Part shown: positions 37,574 to 46,184 of the stretch, piece by piece
How positions within the stretch are numbered: the first letter of the stretch is position 1
Layout of the letters: each line of letters starts with the position of its first letter
DNA from: Flavobacterium psychrophilum DSM 3660 = ATCC 49418
GTDB taxonomy: Bacteria > Bacteroidota > Bacteroidia > Flavobacteriales > Flavobacteriaceae
Direction: 5' to 3'
DNA: 64,000 nucleotides
Assembly (NCBI RefSeq): GCF_002217405.1
Contig: NZ_MUHE01000007.1
Coordinates: forward strand, 33,166 to 97,165
Made by a program: the position numbers and the translations under genes
Notes under the pieces: model-generated
The model's input: only the letters and a program-made list of their open reading frames with translations
Database searches by the model: none
What the model was told of the DNA's origin: nothing

Positions 37574-39364
37574 TTATTTTTTCTCTGATTGTTCCATTTT
37601 AGCTTTCAAAGCAGCTAACACATCATTATTATCTCCTAACGTAGATGCAGATGCATTGTTGTTAGATGAAGATGTATTAGAGTTAGAATTGTTATCTGAA
37701 GCTGTTTTCACATTTTTCTCTTCTTCCTCACGGAAAATAGCAGTATGTGAAGCTACAACTCTTTTAAATTCTTTGTTAAATTCGATAACTTTAAAGTCTG
37801 CAGTATCGCCTTTTTTCAATTTCTTACCATCTTCTTTTTCAAGGTGACGCGTAGGAATAAAAGCAACAACATCATCTCCGAAATCTACAGTAGCACCTTT
37901 TTCAACGATTTCAGCTATTTCACCGTTATGGATAGTTCCAACAGCAAAAGCAGCTTCATGCTTGTCCCAAGGATTTGCAGTAGTTTGTTTGTGACCTAAA
38001 GATAGTTTACGAGCATCTACATCTAGCTCAAGAACTACGATGTCTAATTTTTCACCTACAGCGATAAATTCTGATGGATGCTTGATTTTTTTAGTCCAAG
38101 ATAAATCTGAGATATAAACCAATCCGTCGATTCCTTCTTCTAGTTCTACGAAAATTCCGAAGTTTGTAAAGTTTCTTACAGTACCTGTATGTTTAGAACC
38201 TACTGGGTATTTAGAAGTAATATCTGTCCAAGGGTCTTGCGTCATTTGCTTGATACCAAGAGACATTTTACGTTCGCTTCTGTCTAGAGTTAAGATAACA
38301 CCTTCAACGATATCACCCACTTTTACGAAATCTTGAGCAGAACGCAAGTGCGTAGACCAAGACATTTCAGAAACGTGAATTAAACCTTCAACACCTTCAG
38401 CCACTTCGATAAATGCACCGTAATCAGCGATTACAACTACTTTACCTTTTACTTTGTCTCCAATGGCTAAGTTAGCATCTAGAGCATCCCATGGGTGTGC
38501 GTTTAATTGTTTTAAACCTAATTGAATTCTTGTTTTCTCATCATCGAAATCAAGGATTACAACGTTTAATTTTTGATCTAATTCCAGTACTTCACTTGGG
38601 TGATTAATTCTAGACCAAGAAAGGTCAGTAATGTGAATTAATCCATCAACTCCACCTAAATCAATAAACACACCATAAGAAGTAATGTTTTTAACAACAC
38701 CTTCTAATACTTGTCCTTTTTGCAATTGACCTATGATTTCTTTTTTCTGAACTTCGATATCCGCTTCAATAAGCGCTTTATGAGATACAACAACATTCTT
38801 GAATTCGTGGTTAATTTTTACCACTTTAAATTCCATCATTTTGTTTACATACTGATCGTAATCTCTAATTGGTTTCACATCGATTTGAGATCCTGGCAAG
38901 AAAGCTTCAATACCAAAAACGTCAACGATCATACCACCTTTAGTTCTACATTTTACAAAACCGTTTACGATTTCGCCTGTTTCATTTGCAGAAATAACTC
39001 TATCCCAAGCTTTGATAGTACGTGCTTTTCTGTGAGATAAAACAAGTTGTCCTGTTTTGTCTTCACGAATATCTATTAAAACTTCTACTTTATCACCTAC
39101 TTTAAGTGATGGATTGTAACGGAATTCGTTTAAAGAAATAACCCCTTCAGATTTAGCGTTAATATCAACGATAACATCTCTGTCAGTAATTCTAACAACT
39201 ACACCTTCTACAACTTCTTCTTGGTCTGTTGCGATAAATGTTTTTGCTACTAATTCTTCAAATTCTCTTAAGTTTGCTGCATCAACTGGATCTATTCCTT
39301 CAGAATAATTGTGCCAGTTAAAATCTGCTAAAAACTGTTCTTGTGATTTTAATGTTTCAGACAT
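37574..39364 (-). CDS. rpsA: 30S ribosomal protein S1
   Basis: Binds mRNA on the small subunit and aids initiation on weakly structured leaders. The protein is 596 residues from the ATG at 39364 (MSETLKSQEQFL). Six S1 RNA-binding domains are recognisable by repeated motifs such as VFIDLGGVDGLIHITDLSW, AFIEVAEGVEGLIHVSEMSW and IFVELEEGIDGLVYISDLSW. The C terminus is Ser/Asn-rich, then DVLAALKAKMEQSEKK. The open frame continues 85 codons upstream, but these are non-coding leader, interrupted by a promoter box at 39480-39487. S1 is important here because Bacteroidetes leaders lack Shine-Dalgarno sites. Confidence 0.95.
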   Translation of the reverse strand: MSETLKSQEQFLADFNWHNYSEGIDPVDAANLREFEELVAKTFIATDQEEVVEGVVVRITDRDVIVDINAKSEGVISLNEFRYNPSLKVGDKVEVLIDIREDKTGQLVLSHRKARTIKAWDRVISANETGEIVNGFVKCRTKGGMIVDVFGIEAFLPGSQIDVKPIRDYDQYVNKMMEFKVVKINHEFKNVVVSHKALIEADIEVQKKEIIGQLQKGQVLEGVVKNITSYGVFIDLGGVDGLIHITDLSWSRINHPSEVLELDQKLNVVILDFDDEKTRIQLGLKQLNAHPWDALDANLAIGDKVKGKVVVIADYGAFIEVAEGVEGLIHVSEMSWSTHLRSAQDFVKVGDIVEGVILTLDRSERKMSLGIKQMTQDPWTDITSKYPVGSKHTGTVRNFTNFGIFVELEEGIDGLVYISDLSWTKKIKHPSEFIAVGEKLDIVVLELDVDARKLSLGHKQTTANPWDKHEAAFAVGTIHNGEIAEIVEKGATVDFGDDVVAFIPTRHLEKEDGKKLKKGDTADFKVIEFNKEFKRVVASHTAIFREEEEKNVKTASDNNSNSNTSSSNNNASASTLGDNNDVLAALKAKMEQSEKK

Positions 39365-39479
39365 GCTGATAAAAATTTGTATTTTGTTTTTCGTGGGTTT
39401 CTTTAAGCGATAGAAAAACAAAAGTGTTTTACATAAAAAAATAATTTCCAAACGAAACCCTACTCTGCATTTTGAACTG

Positions 39480-39487
39480 CAAAAGTA
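39480..39487 (-). promoter_or_regulatory. rpsA promoter -7 box
   Basis: TACTTTTG on the minus strand matches TAnnTTTG and predicts an mRNA leader of about 110 nt, long enough for autoregulation by S1. Confidence 0.5.
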
Positions 39488-39569
39488 ATTCTTTTTTTTA
39501 TAATCACAAATAGTTGTACAACTTATTATTAGGAGCAAGAATGAGTTCGTTTTTAAACAAACATTCTCC

Positions 39570-39662
39570 CGCTTTACACTACAATCTGTCATTGCAGAAA
39601 CAAAACAATAAAACAGCAATATTTTTTTAGCAATGACAGGATTTTCGCTTCAATCGGGGCTA
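39570..39662 (+). repeat. Dispersed structured element, copy F
   Basis: CCCGCTTTACACTACAATC, hairpin, GGATTTTCGCTTCAATC, GGGGCT. Stem AATC (39583-39586) with GATT (39640-39643), unpaired G39639, and a perfect 9-bp stem TGTCATTGC (39587-39595) / GCAATGACA (39630-39638). Located upstream of the rpsA promoter. Confidence 0.8.
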
Positions 39663-39702
39663 GAAAGAAGCATACCTCATACTAATTAAGCAAAAAAAAC
39701 AC

Positions 39703-40032
39703 CTAAAATCCTAAATCACGTTCTATTTCTTCCATTTCTATAATATCATTAGCTTCAAGAACCGACGGAACAACTACAATCTTCTTTGTATTTGCATTAA
39801 AATCAAATTCTGAAACCACAATTACAAATGATTTCTTATGCTTTGCATGTTTTTTATAAAAAGGATCAAATAATAAAATATCTTTAGTGGTCAAACTCTT
39901 GTAAGACGACAAATCTACAATCAAATTTTTATCATTAAAACTCACTTCATGATCAAGCTTCAATAAAAATGAAGTTAGATCGCCTTGTGTATCTTTTACA
40001 ATAGTTGTATGTCCTTTTTCTTCTACTTTCAT
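39703..40032 (-). CDS. Small STAS-like protein, function unknown
   Basis: A 109-residue soluble protein (MKVEEKGHTTIVKDTQGDLT) with alternating beta/alpha segments (KNLIVDLSSYKSLTTKDILL, KSFVIVVSEFDFNANTKKIV) that resemble a STAS-type fold. I recall homologues in flavobacteria that are sometimes misnamed ribonuclease Z because they lie next to rnz; this one has no metallo-lactamase motif, so it is not RNase Z. It lies 9 nt after the pyrB stop codon and is probably co-transcribed with pyrR-pyrB. Confidence 0.75.
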   Translation of the reverse strand: MKVEEKGHTTIVKDTQGDLTSFLLKLDHEVSFNDKNLIVDLSSYKSLTTKDILLFDPFYKKHAKHKKSFVIVVSEFDFNANTKKIVVVPSVLEANDIIEMEEIERDLGF

Positions 40033-40041
40033 ATAACAAAT

Positions 40042-40968
40042 TTACTTAATTTTTGAAGCCAATAAATAAATTACCGCCATTCGTACAGCAACGCCATTTT
40101 CAACTTGATTTAATATGACCGATTGTCTAGAATCTGCAACATCACTTGTAATTTCTACACCACGATTTATAGGCCCTGGGTGCATAATTACAATTTCTTT
40201 ATTTAGAGAATCTAATAAATTTTTATCTAACCCATATTGCATGGCGTATTCCCGAGTTGATGGAAAATAACTAATATCTAATCTTTCGTTTTGTACCCGC
40301 AACATATTGGCTACATCGCACCATTCTAATGCCTTTCTTAGGTTTGGCTCGACTTTTACCCCTAACGCTTCAATATATTTTGGTATTAATGTCTTAGGGC
40401 CACAAACTCGTACTTCGGCACCTAATTTTTGCAAGGAATATATATTAGATAGTGCTACTCTCGAATGTAAAATATCGCCCACAATCACTATTTTTTTACC
40501 GGCAACATCACCTAATTTTTCACGAATAGTATAAGCGTCTAACAAAGCTTGTGTTGGGTGTTCGTGTGCACCATCTCCAGCATTTACAATACTTGCTTTT
40601 ACGTTTTTAGATAAAAAAACAGCTGCCCCTGGCGATGCGTGTCGCATCACAACCATATCTACTTTCATCGAAAGTATATTATTTACAGTATCTACCAGTG
40701 TTTCTCCTTTAGTTACAGACGAGCTTGAAGCGGCAAAGTTTATCACATCTGCCGAAAGGCGTTTTTGTGCCAATTCGAATGATAATTTTGTTCTTGTACT
40801 ATTTTCGAAAAATATATTAGCAATGGTAATATCTCGGAGAGAGGGTACTTTTTTTATGGGTCTGTTTATAACTTCTTTAAAATGATCGGCGGTTTCAAAA
40901 ACGAGATTTATATCATTCTCATTAATATATTTTATTCCTAATAAATTATTTACGCTTAATTCTTTCAT
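40042..40968 (-). CDS. pyrB: Aspartate carbamoyltransferase, catalytic chain
   Basis: Forms N-carbamoyl-aspartate in pyrimidine synthesis. It has 308 residues. Carbamoyl-phosphate motif FFENSTRTKLSFELA, HPTQALLDAYTI, DILHSRVALSNI, VQNERLD and the C-terminal HPGPINRGVEI are all present. No pyrI regulatory chain is nearby. The gene starts one base after the pyrR stop codon, so expression is coupled to pyrR. Confidence 0.97.
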   Translation of the reverse strand: MKELSVNNLLGIKYINENDINLVFETADHFKEVINRPIKKVPSLRDITIANIFFENSTRTKLSFELAQKRLSADVINFAASSSSVTKGETLVDTVNNILSMKVDMVVMRHASPGAAVFLSKNVKASIVNAGDGAHEHPTQALLDAYTIREKLGDVAGKKIVIVGDILHSRVALSNIYSLQKLGAEVRVCGPKTLIPKYIEALGVKVEPNLRKALEWCDVANMLRVQNERLDISYFPSTREYAMQYGLDKNLLDSLNKEIVIMHPGPINRGVEITSDVADSRQSVILNQVENGVAVRMAVIYLLASKIK

Positions 40969-40969
40969 C

Positions 40970-41506
40970 TTATTTTGTAATTAATGCTACCGAATCTTCT
41001 CCTGCTTTTTCTTGCCAATTAACCACTACCGTTTCGTTATTTATAGCATCTACTTGGCGACCTCGATAATCTGGTTGTATAGGCAAATGACGACTAAAAC
41101 GCCTATCTATTAGTACTAACAATTCAACCTCGCTTGGTCTTCCGAAGGATTGTATGGCAGAAAGCGCAGCATTTATACTTCGTCCTGTATAGAGTACATC
41201 GTCTATAAAAATGACTTTTTTATTTTCTACTAGGAAATCTATTTGGGTTTTATTTGCTTCTAATGTTTCGCCTCGACGAAAGTCATCTCTAAAAAAAGTA
41301 ATATCTAAAAACCCCAACAAAATTCCTTTTACTTGGTATTCTTCTTCAAGAATTTGTTTTAACCGATTGGCAAGCTGCGTTCCACGAGGCTGAATTCCTA
41401 TCAGAATTGTATTTGAAAAATCGAGATGATTTTCTATTAACTGACAGGCCAAACGATGAAGTATAATGGAAACTTCTTTGTGATTGAGCAAAATTTTTTG
41501 ACTCAT
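40970..41506 (-). CDS. pyrR: Bifunctional pyr operon regulator / uracil phosphoribosyltransferase PyrR
   Basis: A phosphoribosyltransferase family protein of about 178 residues. The PRPP loop is VIFIDDVLYTGRSINAAL; the N terminus is KILLNHKEVSIILHRLA and the C-terminal motif RRFSRHLPIQPDYRG is PyrR-like. In Gram-positives PyrR binds pyr mRNA; whether it regulates in Bacteroidetes is uncertain. I use the ATG at 41506 because a TATTTTTG promoter box (minus strand, 41529-41536) lies inside the longer open frame. First gene of pyrR-pyrB-STAS-like. Confidence 0.93.
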   Translation of the reverse strand: MSQKILLNHKEVSIILHRLACQLIENHLDFSNTILIGIQPRGTQLANRLKQILEEEYQVKGILLGFLDITFFRDDFRRGETLEANKTQIDFLVENKKVIFIDDVLYTGRSINAALSAIQSFGRPSEVELLVLIDRRFSRHLPIQPDYRGRQVDAINNETVVVNWQEKAGEDSVALITK

Positions 41507-41528
41507 AATAGTTTGTTTGTTTGTAATA

Positions 41529-41536
41529 CAAAAATA
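41529..41536 (-). promoter_or_regulatory. pyrR promoter -7 box
   Basis: TATTTTTG on the minus strand, 23 nt before the pyrR ATG, matches TAnnTTTG. Confidence 0.55.
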
Positions 41537-41589
41537 AGTTTTTTTTTGGATTAAAAAACAATTACGATTCATGATAATTCTTTAAAATC

Positions 41590-42867
41590 TTAACTTATTA
41601 ATTTTGATAGTTTTTCTGTTAAATTTTTTCTTGAATATTGTTGCAATCCAACTGCTGAAACTGTGAGTTTTTGTGTTAAATATAATTCAAAATAAGACAA
41701 AATTTGCTTTTTTAATTTTTCCTTTTCGTTATAGGTAAAGAAAACACCTGTGTTTGTTTCAGTGATAATTTCGGCAAAATCAGAACCTTTAGGACCTATT
41801 CCAATTATAGGCCTTTCTGAAACCATATATTCGAATAATTTTCCTGGGATTATACTTTTGGTATCTTCGGAATCTATTTCTATTAACAATAAAATTTGAG
41901 ATTTTTTTTGATGCTCAATCGCTTCTTTGTGAGAAACATAACCGAGATTATTTACATAGGAATTTAAATTAAATCCATCAATTGTATCTAAAATTTCTTG
42001 ACTTACTTTTCCTATTAGTTTTAATTGAAAATGAGTTCTAAATTTCTTGTTTTCAACAACCAATTCGCTCAAAGATTCCCATAAAATCATAGGATTCCTA
42101 TCGGACAAAAAAGAACCAATGTGTGCCAATGTAAATTTTTCGTCTAATACTTGTTTTGGGATGTTTTCTACATCATAACCATTTGTAATGACTTCAATTG
42201 GTTTGGTTGTAATGGCTTGAAATTCGGTTTTTGTTGTTTTACTGGTTACTATAATGGTGTCGGCAGTATTTAAAACTTTTCGTTCTAAGTTTTTATGCTT
42301 TTTTTCGGCATAAGAAGATAGTTTTAAAGCCGAATGATAGCCAATTGTTGTCCAAGGATCACGAAAATCGGCAAACCATTTTACATTCAAATTTTGCTTC
42401 AATTTTAATCCAATTAAATGCAAACTATGTGGTGGTCCTGAAGTAATTATGGTATCTATATTATTTTCTGAAATATACTTTTCTAGGTATTTCACCGATG
42501 GTTTTACCCATAAAATTCTGGCATCGGGAATAAATAAATTACCACGAACCAATAGTAATAATTTTTGAATAAAACTTTGTTTTTTCTGATTGGGAATAAT
42601 CCCAGAACTAATTCCTTTTGTACTTTTTTTCGAGAAAACAGAAGCCAATTGGTAAGGTTCGATTATCTTATTTTTTAGAATAATCGCTTGCTCTGAAACT
42701 TCACTAATTAAACCTTCATCTATAATGGGATAAGTAGGATTTTCGGGAATATAAACAATAGGTTGGATATTATAATCCGGTAAATACTTTACAAACTTAA
42801 GCCAACGCTGCACACCTGGACCGCCAGCTGGTGGCCAATAATAGGTTATGATAAGAACTTTTTTCAT
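41590..42867 (-). CDS. Family 4 glycosyltransferase
   Basis: A GT-B fold transferase of about 425 residues, likely for surface polysaccharide or glycolipid. N-terminal GPP-rich motif KVLIITYYWPPAGGPGVQRW, SGPPHSLHLIGLKL, WFADFRDPW, and a donor-binding C-terminal part (KSIIPGKLFEYMVSERPIIG, the E-x7-E region). The true start is the ATG at 42867; the four-base ATGA overlap with crcB indicates translational coupling. Donor and acceptor sugars are unknown. Confidence 0.88.
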   Translation of the reverse strand: MKKVLIITYYWPPAGGPGVQRWLKFVKYLPDYNIQPIVYIPENPTYPIIDEGLISEVSEQAIILKNKIIEPYQLASVFSKKSTKGISSGIIPNQKKQSFIQKLLLLVRGNLFIPDARILWVKPSVKYLEKYISENNIDTIITSGPPHSLHLIGLKLKQNLNVKWFADFRDPWTTIGYHSALKLSSYAEKKHKNLERKVLNTADTIIVTSKTTKTEFQAITTKPIEVITNGYDVENIPKQVLDEKFTLAHIGSFLSDRNPMILWESLSELVVENKKFRTHFQLKLIGKVSQEILDTIDGFNLNSYVNNLGYVSHKEAIEHQKKSQILLLIEIDSEDTKSIIPGKLFEYMVSERPIIGIGPKGSDFAEIITETNTGVFFTYNEKEKLKKQILSYFELYLTQKLTVSAVGLQQYSRKNLTEKLSKLIS

Positions 42868-43238
42868 AATTCTTTTGCAATTATTAGTCCTGTCCAAGTG
42901 GCCATTAATCCTAAAAAAACACTTAAACTAATGTAAAGAAAAGCTATTAGTATTTGATTACTTTGCAATAGTTGGATATTTTCATTAGAAAAAGCAGAAA
43001 AAGTAGTATAACCACCACAAAGCCCTGTGATTAAGAAAAATTTTAAATAAGGAGAAACAGCATTTTGTTTTTCTAAATAACCAAAAAATAGTCCAATAAG
43101 CAAACAGCCTGCAATGTTAGTTACAAAAGTAGCGTACGGGAAAGTGGTTTGCACATATTTGTTTATAACAAGAGTAGTTAAGTAACGTAAAACGCTACCT
43201 AGTCCTCCGCCAAGTGCTATATAAAATATGGTTTTCAA
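42864..43238 (-). CDS. crcB: Fluoride efflux channel CrcB (Fluc)
   Basis: A 124-residue membrane protein with four transmembrane helices that forms a dual-topology dimeric fluoride channel. Motifs: GGGLGSVLRY at the N terminus, the central TGLCGGYTTFSAFSNE with the fluoride-lining Phe and Ser/Thr residues, and YPYATFVTNIAGCLLIG. No fluoride riboswitch is visible: the gene follows the YfhO gene directly (zero gap) and is coupled to the glycosyltransferase. Confidence 0.95.
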   Translation of the reverse strand: MKTIFYIALGGGLGSVLRYLTTLVINKYVQTTFPYATFVTNIAGCLLIGLFFGYLEKQNAVSPYLKFFLITGLCGGYTTFSAFSNENIQLLQSNQILIAFLYISLSVFLGLMATWTGLIIAKEL

Positions 43239-45656
43239 TTATGCTTTTTTGCGTTTGGTTTCATAATAAACACCACCACCTAATAATAATAAAATACCAA
43301 TGAAACTGATTAACGAAATCATACTTCCTGTTTTTATAACTTGTGGTTCGAATTTAAATTCTATGGTATGTTTTCCTTTAGGAATTGGCAATCCTCGTAA
43401 GGCATAATCGACTCTATAATGGTCATTTAACTTTCCATCTATATAGGCATTCCAACCATTTTTGTAATACATTTCAGAGAAAACTGCAAAACCATTATTA
43501 GTATTATTTGAAATATATTTTAAGTCATTTGGCTCGTAAGAAGTTAATTTTATTGTAGCACCTTCTGTTGCGAATATATTAACTAAAGATTCTTTGACCT
43601 CTTCATAATGTATTACAACTTTGTTTTTGGTATCCAATTTATTCAAAGCTTTCATTTCTGCATCAGCAGATTTTACACTAACAATATTCTTTATAAACCA
43701 AGCATTTCCATTAGCTTGTGTATTATGAATAGCTATTTTTTCTCCTTTTTTATTGGTTTGAATTAAGTATTTAACATTTAGCATATTAATTACTTCCATG
43801 TTATTGTTAGCAATTTGATAATCGAATAAATCTTGCATTCGTTTAGGCTTTACTGCACTATAACCTCCAATTGATTTATGAAAATAAGAAGCTCTTGGAT
43901 CACTCATCACATTTTGAGAAACTTCAAAAACACGATAATACGATTTGTCTTTTAAGATGGTTGCATCTAATTCGGTTTCTTCAATAGGTTGTTCTACTTC
44001 TTGTTTAGAAACAAAATTCGAATTATTCAGGTAATTTTTATCTATAAAAAATAAATCTGAAATCATTATTATTCCCACAATAATTACTGCCACTTTATGA
44101 GAAATGGTATTTTTTATAGACAGCCATAACACGCCAAAAGCCATTAGGATTAGAAATGAAGAACGCAACAAATCGGCAGTAAACATGGTTTTTCTGTCTA
44201 GTTTTAGAGCATCAATAAATTCTGGACCATAAGATTCTGCTAAATAACGATCGCTTCCCGCTGCAAAACTAAAACTACCTTTAAAAACGAATAACAGTGC
44301 TAAAATTCCTATACTTACCGAAGCTGATTTCCATAAGTTTGTCCATTTTTCTTTGTCTTCTAATATAAAAAATGATTGTAATCCCATCATAGCCAGTACA
44401 GGCATACAAATTTCGAGTATGATTTGTATCGAAGAAACAGCTCTAAATTTATCATACATGGGTACAAAATTGATGAAAAAATCAGTCAATATTGGGAAAT
44501 TTTTACCCCAAGAAAGTAATAATGCTATAATTGCACCCGCCAAGAAAATATATTTTATTTTTCGTTTGTCGCAAAAAAGCGCTATAACTGCCAAAAAGAA
44601 AACTACAGCACCAATGTAGGCTGGAGCAGCTACAATGGGTTGATCTCCCCAATAAGTAGGCAAACCTTTTACAATTTCTTTGGCTTGATCTTCGGGAACG
44701 TTTTGTGCAATTGCGTACTCGTACATCGCAGAATCGGTTCCTAGATTTTCGCTATTTGACCCCCCAAATATTCTTGGAGAAATTAAATTTAAACTTTCGG
44801 CTATACCATAACTATATTCAGTAATATAATCATAGGTCATACCTCCAAAATTTGTGTTTTTAGTACCATCAGGATTGTAAGTTAATTTACTTTTTCCACG
44901 AGTACTTTCTTTAGCATATTCGGAAGTAGCCATTAAGCTAGTTGCGTTTGCTCCTATGGCAAATAATCCTGCGATAGCAAAAGTTACGAAACTATACAAT
45001 AGCGGTTTTAATTCTTTGTTTTTAATTAACTGATACGCATAATAAACCAGTATTACTAATAAAAATATCAGAAGATAATAAGTCATTTGTGGATGATTGG
45101 CATTAATTTCTAATGCTGCTGCAAACATGGTAAGCAAACCTCCAAGTATATATTTTCGCTGTTGAAAAACCAATAAAACCCCTGCAATAACCAGAGGCAT
45201 ATAAGCAATAGCATGGGCTTTTGCATTGTGACCAACGCCCAAAATTATTACTAAATAGGTTGAAAAACCAAAGGCTAATGCACCAAAAAAAGCTTTGAGT
45301 GGATTTACTTTTAACACCAAAAGTAAAACATAAAATCCTAAGAAATATAAAAACATATAATCTGCAGGACGAGGTAAAAAACGAATTAATTCATCGATAT
45401 TTTTAATATAATTATGAGGGTACTTTGCACCTAACTGATAGGTTGGCATACCACCAAAAGCAGAATTTGTCCAGTATGGTTCGGTATTCGTTTCTGTTCT
45501 AAAATCATTTTGCTCTTTCGCCATAGCGGTATATTGCACAATATCTGATTGAAGAATTTTTTTTCCTTGCAAAATTGGGTAAAAATAAATAACAGAAACT
45601 AATGCGAAGGCAAAAATAGCCAATGCATGCGGGTAAAATCTTTGTAACTTGTTCAT
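43239..45656 (-). CDS. YfhO-family membrane protein
   Basis: An 805-residue inner-membrane protein with about 13 transmembrane helices and a large periplasmic loop (residues 560-770), beginning MNKLQRFYPHALAIFAFALV. The N-terminal loop YWTNSAFGGMPTYQLGAKYP and the helices following resemble the GT-C glycosyltransferase superfamily. YfhO proteins are thought to transfer sugars to lipid-linked cell-envelope polymers, but the substrate here is unknown. The chosen start ATG is at 45656; an ORF start seven codons earlier is weaker. It is followed by crcB and a glycosyltransferase. Confidence 0.87.
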   Translation of the reverse strand: MNKLQRFYPHALAIFAFALVSVIYFYPILQGKKILQSDIVQYTAMAKEQNDFRTETNTEPYWTNSAFGGMPTYQLGAKYPHNYIKNIDELIRFLPRPADYMFLYFLGFYVLLLVLKVNPLKAFFGALAFGFSTYLVIILGVGHNAKAHAIAYMPLVIAGVLLVFQQRKYILGGLLTMFAAALEINANHPQMTYYLLIFLLVILVYYAYQLIKNKELKPLLYSFVTFAIAGLFAIGANATSLMATSEYAKESTRGKSKLTYNPDGTKNTNFGGMTYDYITEYSYGIAESLNLISPRIFGGSNSENLGTDSAMYEYAIAQNVPEDQAKEIVKGLPTYWGDQPIVAAPAYIGAVVFFLAVIALFCDKRKIKYIFLAGAIIALLLSWGKNFPILTDFFINFVPMYDKFRAVSSIQIILEICMPVLAMMGLQSFFILEDKEKWTNLWKSASVSIGILALLFVFKGSFSFAAGSDRYLAESYGPEFIDALKLDRKTMFTADLLRSSFLILMAFGVLWLSIKNTISHKVAVIIVGIIMISDLFFIDKNYLNNSNFVSKQEVEQPIEETELDATILKDKSYYRVFEVSQNVMSDPRASYFHKSIGGYSAVKPKRMQDLFDYQIANNNMEVINMLNVKYLIQTNKKGEKIAIHNTQANGNAWFIKNIVSVKSADAEMKALNKLDTKNKVVIHYEEVKESLVNIFATEGATIKLTSYEPNDLKYISNNTNNGFAVFSEMYYKNGWNAYIDGKLNDHYRVDYALRGLPIPKGKHTIEFKFEPQVIKTGSMISLISFIGILLLLGGGVYYETKRKKA

Positions 45657-45757
45657 AAAGTAATGATATTGAATCAAAATAAGGCGTGAAGGTAATAAAA
45701 TTTTAGATTTGATATATTAGATTTTAGATTTTTATCCAGCTGTTTAATATTCTTAAT

Positions 45758-45816
45758 CTGAAATCTGAAATCTGAAATCTGAAATCTGAAATCTGAAATC
45801 TGAAATCTGAAATCTG
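45758..45816. repeat. Heptanucleotide tandem repeat (CTGAAAT)8
   Basis: Eight perfect CTGAAAT units plus CTG in the non-coding strip between the YfhO and DUF4834 genes. An inverted partial copy (ATTTCAG type) is at 48361-48382. Confidence 0.9.
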
Positions 45817-45820
45817 ACTT

Positions 45821-46078
45821 CTACTCTACTTCCTCGTAATCTATATAATCACCAACTTGCTTAGTAGGTTTCGGATTTTCTTTTTTAGGCGTTTGAAAAT
45901 CTTGATTATTTTGCTGATTAAACGGATTCTGATTTTTATCAAAATTATCTTGCACTTTATTAACAGCTTTCTGCAAAAGTATTGGCAAAAAGATGCGTGA
46001 GAGGAACTTAATTAGGTAATAAAACCCAATCATATAAATTATTGTTCTAAAAAAACCATTAAAAGAAGCTTCTTGCAT
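45821..46078 (-). CDS. DUF4834 family protein
   Basis: An 85-residue protein: an N-terminal membrane helix (MQEASFNGFFRTIIYMIGFYYLIKFLSRI), then an amphipathic stretch and a glutamine/asparagine- and lysine-rich tail (NPKPTKQVGDYIDYEEVE). The family is conserved in Flavobacteriaceae and its function is unknown to me. Divergent from the outer-membrane protein gene. Confidence 0.85.
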   Translation of the reverse strand: MQEASFNGFFRTIIYMIGFYYLIKFLSRIFLPILLQKAVNKVQDNFDKNQNPFNQQNNQDFQTPKKENPKPTKQVGDYIDYEEVE

Positions 46079-46155
46079 TGTCTAATTTTTCTTCAAAAAT
46101 AATAAAACTAATTTTTAAAACTAATTTTTGATTCTTAAAATAATTATAAAATTAC

Positions 46156-46163
46156 TACATTTG
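46156..46163 (+). promoter_or_regulatory. Promoter -7 box of the outer-membrane protein gene
   Basis: TACATTTG, 21 nt before the ATG at 46185, matches TAnnTTTG. Confidence 0.6.
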
Positions 46164-46184
46164 ATTTCTTGAAAACTTTTTTTT

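Larger units (their letters stand above)
39365..39702. other. rpsA leader and upstream intergenic region
   Basis: No gene is seen. The first 110 nt is the rpsA 5' leader. A -7 box TACTTTTG (minus strand, 39480-39487) follows, and further upstream lies copy F of the dispersed element. Confidence 0.6.

Noticed and set aside
37574..39619. Longer start for rpsA (85 extra residues)
   Set aside because: The extra residues are Cys/Phe-rich, unlike S1 proteins, and a promoter box lies within them.
39703..40032. Ribonuclease Z
   Set aside because: The protein has 109 residues and no HxHxDH motif.
42864..43238. Fluoride riboswitch for crcB
   Set aside because: crcB follows the YfhO gene with no gap, so there is no leader that could hold one.
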